This document shows positions 55,757-64,000 of a stretch of 64,000 nt of DNA, piece after piece; positions within the stretch are counted from its first letter, which is position 1, and every line of letters begins with the position of its first letter. A program made the position numbers and the translations under genes. This DNA is from Pseudogymnoascus destructans (taxonomy: Eukaryota > Ascomycota > Leotiomycetes > Thelebolales > Thelebolaceae). The notes beneath the pieces were generated by a model. The model did no database searches and was not told the origin of the DNA. It saw nothing but the letters and a program-made list of their open reading frames with translations. Where the stretch lies: contig NW_020167520.1 in NCBI RefSeq assembly GCF_001641265.1, positions 2,418,001 to 2,482,000 on the forward strand, in the 5' to 3' direction.

Positions 55757-56450
55757 GTGAGAGCTCAATCCTAGGCTGAGCTAGAGCTCGGAATTGAGCT
55801 CTCGGGCTCTGATCTCAGCCCTAAGCCTAAGCCCTAGCGTAGGAGCTAGGCTCGAGTGCTAGGTCAGCCTAGGACTAAGCTTCCTGGCCCTATAATTGAG
55901 AAAGCTATAGCAGTGTAAGGACACAGGGCACCCAGCTCACAGTAATAGCATATGGGAGTGCGAGTCGGAGGCTAAACAGATGCTATCCTATAGGTCTACT
56001 ACGAAGGATACAAAAAAGATGAAGAGAGGAACCCCTGTTGGGTTAATCTCCTTAAGTACCTGAAACGGGTCCGAGTCGGCTAACCTGCCTTCACCCTCAC
56101 CACGTGACCATGACTTGTCCGACTCAGATACCTTCCATCACTGAGGGAGAGGAACCCCCGTTGGGTCAATCTCCTCAAGTACCTGAAACGGGTCCGACTC
56201 GGCTAACCTGCCTTAACTCTTATCAAGTGACCGTAACCTGCCCGACTCAGATCCTTTCCGTCACTGAGGGACAGGCATCCTTACAAGCAGCTACTCAAAG
56301 AACCAGGGTTTCTATGATATGCAAGTATACAAAGAAGCATGATATCTAACACTTTGATATTAGAGCTATAGTCTCTATGAAGGTCCCTCAAGAGGATAGA
56401 ACCTTAACTGATAATAAGAGGCTCGTTGCACGCATTTTAGAAGAGCATTA
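55757..56450 (+). mobile_element. Copia-like LTR and leader remnant
   Basis: Two imperfect 123-bp direct repeats (56028-56150 and 56151-56273) lie upstream of TCTAACA and then CTTTGATATTAGAGC (56352 on), which resembles the copia primer site TGGTATCAGAGC. A short ORF from ATG 56377 (MKVPQEDRTLTDNKRLVARI) would be a gag start and is interrupted by the pogo element at 56451. The LTR start was not fixed, as element B lies directly upstream. Confidence 0.45.
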
Positions 56451-58308
56451 ACGTGGTTGTACACCGAGTCGTGAATGTCACTGAGTCGTGAACTTTTCCC
56501 TACTTAGCTACCTACGAACTTCAACATGCGTTTCCTCCACAACTACCAATGGAAATCCAAACCCAAGAAGCGCGAATCATTCTAGCTATTGAGGCTCTTC
56601 AAACATGTAAATCGCTTAATCGCAGGTCTGCATCAATACTATATAAAGTGCCTTATTCTACGCTTACTGATAGAATGGCCGGCCGACCTTCTCGACGCGA
56701 AACCAAAGCGAATAGTCATAAATTGACTGAGCTAGAAGAGGAAGTGATTATTCGAAATATATTGGATATGGATGCAAGAGGATTTGCACCTCGGCCTGCT
56801 AGTGTGGAGGATATGGCAAATTATATCCTTGAATCGCGTGGGGAAAGCACGTTGGGACGCGGTGGGCATATCAATTTATACAACGCCGCCCCGAGTTAAA
56901 GACGCATTTTAATCGCGTTTATGACTTTCAAAGAGCCTTGTGCGAAGATCCTGAGCTTATTGGAGCGTGGTTTCAACTTGTGCAGAACATGAGAGCAAAG
57001 TACGGCATCCAAGACTGTGATTTCTACAACTTTGACGAGACGGGCTTCATGATGGGCGTTATTAGCTCAGCTTTAGTTGTTACGCGCGCCGATCGACGTG
57101 GCAGAGGCAAGGCAGTTCAGCCTGGCAATCGGGAATGGGCTACAGCAATTGTTTGTGTGAATGCTGAAGGCGGGAGTATCCCTCCGTTTTTAGTAGTTCA
57201 AGGGAAATGTCACCTTTCAAGTTGGTATACTGAAGGCGGCCTTCCTCACAATTGGGTAATTAAACCAACAAGCAATGGATGGACCAACAACGAGACAGGT
57301 CTAGAATGGCTTCATCATTTTGATAAACATACTTGCAGTCGTGCAAAAGGACCATATCGGATGTTGGTTTTAGACGGGCATGAAAGTCACGAATCAGCTG
57401 CGTTTCAGGAATATTGCAAAGCAAACAACATCATAACTCTCTGTCTACCTCCTCACTCGTCTCACCTAACTCAGCCACTTGATGTTGGGTGCTTTAGTGT
57501 TCTTAAACGCATGTATGGGCGTCAAATTGAGACCTTTATTAAGGCTCATATAAACCATATTACAAAGGTTGAGTTTTTTATAGCTTTCCACGCAGCTTAT
57601 AACCAGTCAATAACAACTCAAAACGCCAAAGCTGGATTTCGCGGAGCTGGTTTAGTGCCCTTTGATCCGCAAGTAATCATTTCAAAGCTAGACGTCAAGT
57701 TGCGGACTCCTACACCTACAGGACCCCCCTCTATAGACGCTGATCCTTGGGTTTCTCAAACGCCTCGCAACCCAATAGATGCTCTCTCACAGACTACTCT
57801 AGTTAAAAATTGCATTGCACGGCACCAAGGAAGCTCGCCAACCCCCATTTTTGCTACTGTTACTGCATTAGCTAAAGGGACAGAGATTTTGGCACATGAA
57901 ATGACTTTATTGTCAGCTGAAGTCCGCACCCTTCGAGCAGCAAACGAAGCTCTTAGCAAACGCCGGAGGGCTAAAAAGTCTCGTGTCCGTCAAGGGTGTG
58001 CACTTTCTGTAGGGGATGCACATGATGATTTGTCCCAAAGGGCAGTTACGGAGCAAATAAATCGCGAGAAGCGCTCTGGAGGGGTTGGTAGGAATGAGGG
58101 GCAACCAGGTGTACGACATTGTGGCACTTGCGGGGGGGCTGGCCATAATGCACGAACTTGTCAGGAGGTCATAGAAGTACTTGGCTCATCAGATTCTGAA
58201 TAGTTTTAGTTTTAATACATGTTGTGGTTGTTTAATTATACCTTACAGTGGTGGGTATAAAAAAGTTTCACGACTCGGTGACATTCACGACTCGGTGTAC
58301 AACCACGT
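56451..58308 (+). mobile_element. Pogo element of the second family
   Basis: 1858 bp. Inverted repeats start ACGTGGTTGTACACCGAG at 56451 and mirror at the right end to 58308. The end contains the repeated unit (AC)CGAGTCGTGAA / TGAGTCGTGAA. TA target duplications at 56449-56450 and 58309-58310. It interrupts the copia-like ORF (CAT-TA|CTCTG). Confidence 0.92.
56549..58203 (+). pseudogene. Pogo transposase with a one-base frameshift
   Basis: ATG 56549 (MEIQTQEARIILAIEALQ) to TAG 58201-58203, about 551 codons. One G is missing in the G run near 56840-56846 (ESRGG-KHVGTRWAYQFIQ expected), after which the correct sequence resumes in another frame through FNRVYDFQRALCEDPEL. Motifs: psq HTH, CENP-B-like part, NFDETGFMMG, LVLDGHESHESAAF, QPLDVGCFSVLK, coiled-coil-like region and CGTCGGAGHNARTC. 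Given other homopolymer errors close by, the frameshift could be a sequencing error and the element could be intact. Confidence 0.85.
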
Positions 58309-58310
58309 TA

Positions 58311-59486
58311 CTCTGTACTGATATTAAGTTCTAACACTCTCTAGTATTATACAACGCCTTATACTAACAAAATCGCTCTAAACTGTAGAGCAAGCTCTTT
58401 GGTCTAATATTAATATTCCTACTTCTATAAAGCAAGTAACGCTAGGGCTTGTAGCTAGAGAAGCTTCTACAAGTGCACGGGTTGGAGTATCATGTCAATG
58501 TAAAGAGCAGTGTAGTACAAAGAGGTGTTGGTGTGTAGTATACACTGTCATAGTGATAAACATGACTGTGATAACTTTCAGGCCTAGCTATTCCTATAGA
58601 AATAGCTTTAGTTGAGAGGCCAAAGAGAAGGGAGCGAGCAAGAGCAGACACTATTAATAATTACTACTATTACTAATGACTCATCGGACGGTTTTACGAT
58701 GTCGCGTTTAGACTGAAGAGCATGCTGTCGCCTACCGTGTCGAAAGCAGTGCGACGTTGATTAATGAGAATACTGAAGCCCGGTATATCAACGACAACAG
58801 CAGCTACAAACGACAACAGCACAAAGAAGTCGCATCGCTCCTAGGCCGACTTTCCCCTTGACCTCTGCTTTGCCGTCTGGCCTCTGGCGCAGACTCTTCG
58901 GACATTTTTGCAGAATATAAACGTCGGTCCGCCCGTAACTGTTGGAGATTTAACTTGTGACGACCGAGTCAAATAGTTGTAGTGGTTATAGAAGGCATAT
59001 TCGCCTCAGACGAAGTATCCAGTCACGCCACGTCTGACAGCGTCGCCACGTCCGACGGCGTCGCCACGTCTCATGTAGTAGCTAAGGAATAGCGTAATTA
59101 AAATTACCTTGCTGGGATCACAGTTCTCAGATCAACAGGGCTTACTTATAAGTAAATAACATCATCGAGAAACACCAGCAGCAGTACTGGAAAGCTCTAC
59201 TACAATGAGTCTTCCCCTTTGGCCATTTGCACCTGCTCGCCAGCCTTCCGTAGTAATTTATAGAAAAGCAAATGGGTAAATTTTCGCACTGTCTATTCTA
59301 TACGCTTAAACGCCCCATTCCCACATACTCTCGAAATCGAAGCACAAAATAAATAAAAACAAAAGGAAAAACGAAAACACAGGTTTGAAATGTAAACCTC
59401 AGTAAATACTGCAAACCCCTCCATCTTTATCCCTACGTCTTCTTCCCCATACAAACACATCAAATCAATGACATACGTATATATAT
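58311..59486. other. Gene-free spacer with transposon debris
   Basis: The first bases continue the copia-like sequence interrupted by the pogo element, with stops in all frames. At about 59024-59072 the unit CGCCACGTC recurs three times (spacing about 20 bp). TGTTGGAGATTTAACTTG at 58942 looks like a copia LTR start, without a confirmed end. No gene supported. Confidence 0.4.
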
Positions 59487-61445
59487 CTACCGACTAGCTG
59501 CTTGCCCTTGTGGCATGGAAAGCTTTTCCGCGCTGTTGCAGTTGTTAGTTAGATAAATAATAGACAGGGGATAAGAGTTCATAGTTTGGAGAGAACCCAC
59601 GTTGATAAACACCGATACCACAAGCGCCACCGCCGCAGCCACATACGCTGGGATAAACCTACATGACCACATCAGCCTCCTTCTTTCATAGTAATAATTC
59701 GGGGGGTACGAAAAATAATTACACACAACTTCCTCAAACTCCCCACAATTGCTGCCACCGCGTCATCCCTCAGCGCCACAGGGATAAGCTCAATGGCATT
59801 TGAACTGGTGCCGCTGATCACGACGCGAAGGTCTGCTTCCGAGAGAAGAGGCAGGAGAGAACGAAGGGAGGACAGAGCGGTGTTGATGAAGATTGCGCCA
59901 CCGATGGAGAGACCGAAGACGATGCCGATGAATTGGGCGAGCATCATGAAGCTGGGACGTGTTAGCGAGAGAGCTAGTGTGGGATAATGGTAGGGAAGGG
60001 AATGAGAGAGAACTCACGCAATGGCATATGAGGTGTCAGAAGCTGGGACGACAGTCTGGATTGTCGCATAACCAGCCTGGATGAAGGCCCCAGCGCCGAT
60101 GGCGACGAGAATCTCGTATCCGTAGATGTTGGCAACTCTCGTATTCTCATCAATGCGGGCTATCGCAATCATTAGCTAGAGCAACAGATACGCATGCAGG
60201 TAAACTCACAAAGCAACACATCCCCCACCAGTAACAGCGCACTACCAACAAGATACCAGGGCTGATAATACCCGAGCTTGCTCATGAAGAACCCCTGCGC
60301 CATAATAGTTGCACTCAACACAATGATCAGCGGTAACAGCCGCACCGCAGCCTCCAAAGCGTTATCGCCACGAGAGAACTGGAAGTACACAGGGATATAG
60401 TAGACTGGCAGGAATCCCGCAGCATTGCATCCAGCTGCCGCAATAAAGAGGAGACAGGCCTCCTTACTGCGGAGGAGGTGGGCGGGGAACATACGCTCTG
60501 ATTTTGTCGTGAACAAGGCGAGTTTCTGCTGGATGGCGAAGAGGATGAGGAGAACGCCAGCGAGGACAAAGAGGACAATTATGGGAGCGCTGTCCCAGGA
60601 GTATAGGGCGTTGCCGAAGTTGATGGCCATAACGAGGCTGAGGATTGAGGCGATAGAGAGGGTGGCGCCGAGGAGGTCGAAGTTCTTACCGCGGGCAACG
60701 AAGGAGGTAGACGGGGACGGGTCAAAGGCGGGGAGGAGGAAGACGTAGACGGGGGCAAATAGTCCGCCGATTACTGTGGAATGTTAGATGTTGTTGTTTC
60801 CCAGATTGAAAGTAAAGGGAGGGACTCACTGAGATTCAGGTAGAACGCCCATCGCCAATTGACTTTGTCAAACCCACCGCCAACGACAGGTCCGAGGACC
60901 GTGCCAACTCCCCAAATCAGACCGACCATTGAGAGATAAGTTGGGCGCTCCGTATCACCCGTGTGCACGCTCAGAAGCGTCAAAATGCCAAAGTAGATTC
61001 CGTTTCCCGCCATGCCAAGCAACACTCTGCCCACAATCATCGCGCTCATATTCGGTGCGGCACCACACAGTGCCGATGCTGCGAGGAAGAGCACGACGGA
61101 GATGAGATATAAGTGTTTGGCGTTATATTTTCCGTAGAGCTTCCCCAGCGGCAAGACGGTGACAATAGAACCGACCATAAAACCGACGGAGAGCCATGGG
61201 AGGAGCGGCACAGCGTGGAACTCGTTGGCGATGGAGGGCACGAGATCAGCCACTATGGTGCCGTCAAGTGAGTACATGAACATGCTGCTCAAGACAGCGA
61301 CAATGACGAGGAACCATTGGAAACCGTGGATTTGGCGGCCGGTGGGAGGAGATTCAGGTTCGGGTGCTTGCTCGATGTCTGCGTCAGCGCCAGGGATGGG
61401 GAGGGAGTGGATAGAGGATTTCTCGGTGGGATTTGGGGAAACCAT
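59487..61445 (-). CDS. MFS drug-efflux type transporter (14-TM, DHA2-like)
   Basis: ATG 61445 (MVSPNPTEKSSIHSLP). Exons 61445-60830, 60773-60210, 60159-60018, 59951-59730 and 59658-59487 join in frame to 571 residues. A further intron 59600-59533 (GTGGGT, CTAACTAAC branch, CAACAG) would give 546 residues ending RGKAFHATRASS at 59494; this is equally plausible. Cytosolic acidic N-terminus, then helices starting FLVIVAVLSSMFMYSLDGTI (with the D in helix 1 typical of this class), motif A GKLYGKYNAKHLYL, motif C GLIWGVGTVLGPVVGGG, and about 14 helices in all. Members are proton antiporters at the plasma membrane or vacuole exporting toxins or own metabolites. It neighbours a P450 gene in the same orientation. 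Confidence 0.88.
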
Positions 61446-62349
61446 TGTGACGGTGAGTGTTTGGTATGCCGTGTTAAGAGAGGTTGGGTGAGAGGTGAAG
61501 AAGAAAGGGGGCGGGAGGAAAACGAGAGAAGAGAAGTAAAGCACGAACGGTGACGGTGACGGGGAGTAAGGGAGCAAACAGGAAAGAATGCGCCAATGAA
61601 GAAAGTTGGATAAGAAAGAGAAAGAGACAACCACACAAACATAGACTCTTAGTTCCTTATGAGAAGCAAAGGCATTCGCGTTATTTTTCTTCAGCCCAGA
61701 GGTAAGTAACCAGTAGCTGACATGTAACTGCGCGCACACCAAGCGAATTGCTCAGCCTCGCCGTGATCTCATGTCCTTGGCGTGTGATTATCTACGTCTA
61801 CCTATTTGATTTCTAATCATCCTTCGTACTTCCAGCCAGCTTTGTCCTTCCTCGTCGTCCCTCGATGGGGTAGGCTGTGGCTGGTAGAGTAGCACAACGG
61901 CTGATATATAAAGTGAGATGAAAGAACGAAGGGAGGGGGGGGGTTTATAGAAATTGATTGATAAGCCCTCAACGTGGCACAGCAGGGATATTCAAACAGG
62001 GGTAGGCGAGGTGGGAGATCCCCGCTTCCTTCCCCGCTTCCTTCCCCGCTCTATTCCCTGTCATTAACACGGCGGAACGAGTTTCATAATGAGTACAGAT
62101 CGGGTACTCGTACGTGCATGCATGGAGCAGTGATGGTGTAACGCCGAACATGCACCGAACGGCCGAAAGCACGCCACGTACGTCTGCGATTCTGGCTTAT
62201 CATGCGTCTGACATGGCGAGGAGACCCTACTAAGTTACTTTAAAATATGTATTATACAACGACAATAACACTCATTAAACGGAGATATAGAGAGGACAAA
62301 TACCAACATCCAAAACAGAACACATAACAGCAGCGGCAACCGTCCGAGT
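61446..62349. other. Intergenic, promoter of the MFS gene
   Basis: About 900 bp containing the MFS promoter and the P450 3' flank. Purine/pyrimidine tracts and a short tandem TTCCCCGCTTCC near 62026-62050. No gene seen. Confidence 0.5.
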
Positions 62350-64000
62350 TTAGGCATGCACTCTCTCCACAAAAATCATATCCATGCCACTCTGCTTCGT
62401 GAACCAGTGGCCCAGCACCTTCCATTCCTTCTCGGGATCGGCAAGGCGGAAGTCGTACATGCGAACTAGCGCAGGGATGAACTTGATGATCTCCATCATA
62501 GAGATGTTGCGACCGATGCAGACGCGAGGTCCGGCTCCGAACTGGACGGGGTATATTAGCCTTGTGTCACCAAGCCAAGGTAGAGAATGGGTGCCTATAG
62601 CCGCCCCAAAAAAAACAGTAACACAAACAAACGAGACGAGCCACTCACAGCCATATTGCACCTCTTCATCTCCCTCACCCTCTCCTCCCACGCCTCCCCC
62701 TCATTCTCCTCATCCAACCACCGCTCTGGCCGGAAACTCTCCGCATCCTCCCCATACACACTCTTATTCGCATGCATCACCCAGCTATTAACCCCCACAA
62801 TTGTTCCCGCCGGGATATACTGCCCAGAGATCGTCACGCCCCCCTCCGGTACCTCGCGCTCCAGCACAAACCCCGTCGCCGCGTGCGCGCGCAGCGCTTC
62901 AGTGACTACGGCATTGAGGTAAGGGAGTTTCGTACCATCCGCGTATTTGACAGGGGACGTGAGAGCGCCGCTGTCGAAGGCCCCGTCGACCTCTGCTTGC
63001 AGGCGGGAGTGGGCGCGGGGGGTGCGGCAGAGGAAGTAGAGGATTGCGCGGAGACCGATGGCGGTGGAGTCGGAGCCGGCGATGAGGTTGGTGGTTGTGA
63101 GGGCAATGATTTCTTCGAAGGTGAGTTTGGAGGGGTCTTTTTCGGAGACTTCGAGAAGGCGGGCGAGGATGTCGCGGTGGGGTTTTGTGGTTGAGGGGGA
63201 TTTGCGTTTGTTGATCATTTTGATGGCGAACTGGTGGGTGTTAGCTTGTGTAACTATTTGAGTGGGGGTTTTGTGAGCGAGGTTGGAAAGAGGTGGGGAC
63301 TTACATTCTGAACCTCATTACTACTCTCCAGCGGCAATACATGCGGCAACACTGGATTCCCCAGCAAAAAGCGATGCATCCACGGTGCCTGCCCCACAAC
63401 CGACAAATACGCCAACAGCCCATCAATCGTGCCAATACTCTTCCCCACATCCGTGCCCGTCTCCAGAAACCCAAGCTGCTCTGAAAAGTTGATCTCTCCT
63501 AGAGCATCGAAGGTGAAAAACTGCAGCCAAGACCCAATATCGAAGGCCTTCGTGCCACCAGCGCCAACCTCGTCAATGCGTTTCAGGAAAAGGTCAATAA
63601 CGGGCTGCACGTGCGGCTCGAGATCAGCGAGGGCAGTCATGGAGTATGCTGTCACCGACGCGCGCTTCAGGCGTGCGTGGTACTGTTCCGAGCGCGTGGT
63701 AAACAAGTTCGCGAGAAGCTTGCCTTTATACAGCGCCTCAACGATAGGGTAGAAAGCCGTCTTCGAGTAAATCGGCTTAAACCCATAGATAGTTGACATC
63801 GCAGCTGGGTCATCGACGCTAATCATATTTGCACCCACACGGACAAGCGGGCCGTACTTGCGATGCGCGGCAATGTTGCGCTTTGGCATCTCTTCATGCC
63901 ATGCCGCGCTGATTTTCCAAAAGTTGCTGAAGGTGCCGGAGAAGGGTCCGGGGATGTGGGAAAGCCCGGTGAGGTAGCGGTGGTAGAGGATGTAGGCGGT
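62350..64000 (-). CDS. Cytochrome P450 monooxygenase, 5' partial
   Basis: Exons >64000-63305, 63230-62649 and 62541-62350, 489 codons visible; the first codon in the window is at 64000-63998, so the membrane anchor is off the edge. Visible: proline-rich hinge (SHIPGPFSG), C helix region (ARLKRASVTAYSM), I helix AGSDSTAIG, ExxR in VTEALR, PERF-like FRPERW, and the heme loop FGAGPRVCIGRNIS with the cysteine ligand. The 107-nt last intron ends directly before the heme loop; a shorter splice would break frame. It resembles the pisatin-demethylase-like fungal P450s; the substrate is unknown. With the MFS pump it may form part of a detoxification or secondary-metabolite locus, but no synthase is in view. 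Confidence 0.92.

Noticed and set aside
50935..56787. True tandem duplication of element B and flanks
   Set aside because: Block limits coincide with the single N and both copies carry complementary indels, which fits a contig overlap better. Kept as a finding rather than a biological duplication.
58942..59204. Second copia-type solo LTR starting TGTTGGAGA
   Set aside because: No CA end with a matching 5-bp duplication was found.
1..64000. CRISPR arrays, rRNA, tRNA genes
   Set aside because: None seen; the organism is a eukaryote and the regular repeats found are satellites or transposon ends.

Overview
The window is nuclear DNA of a filamentous ascomycete (Pezizomycotina). Short GT-AG introns of about 45-110 nt with CTAAC-type branch points, fungal-only families (DUF6594, a BAR protein with a proline tail, a 14-helix MFS pump, a fungal P450), Fot1/pogo transposons and a chromodomain Ty3 element all point there. 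I cannot name the species. I saw no rRNA, tRNA or CRISPR.

Layout. 1-1487: 3' part of a secreted LVIVD-repeat ('regulatory P domain') gene, followed by a decayed acyl-protein-thioesterase-like gene (1865-2580). 3159-6883: a 126-bp solo LTR and a Tc1/mariner element carrying a nested pogo element. 7970-9036: a decayed DUF6594 membrane-protein gene. 10041-10372: a G-free 9-bp satellite upstream of a BAR-domain gene (10936-12400). 13174-15164: an intact-looking pogo element. 15549-28695: a gene-dense island with a GFO/IDH/MocA oxidoreductase, an unknown protein with three identical Cys/His modules, a large Ser/Ala-rich protein and, divergently from it, the ER ubiquitin ligase Doa10/SSM4. 29580-58310: a transposon nest with five more pogo copies, a 7-kb chromovirus (element A), a second Ty3/gypsy element (element B) and a copia-like remnant. 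59487-64000: an MFS efflux pump and a cytochrome P450, both on the minus strand; the P450 runs off the window.

The most informative points are these. (1) A single N at 50934 separates two almost identical 5.85-kb blocks whose outer limits meet exactly at the N. This looks like two overlapping contig ends joined without merging, so element B is probably present once, not twice. (2) Element A carries an antisense gene with a Zn2Cys6-type cysteine pattern between pol and the 3' LTR, a canonical A-AAA-AAC frameshift site at the gag stop, and an 8-nt complementarity between its presumed mRNA 5' end and the site just after the LTR, the layout expected for Tf1-like self-priming. (3) Four transposon reading frames are otherwise open but each is broken by one TGA; three are at positions where arginine CGA is expected, and the fourth (element A gag) could also derive from TGG. 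The same TGA occurs in two nearly identical pogo copies. (4) The unknown gene at 16976-18120 ends in three copies of a C-x3-C-x6-H-x3-H module.
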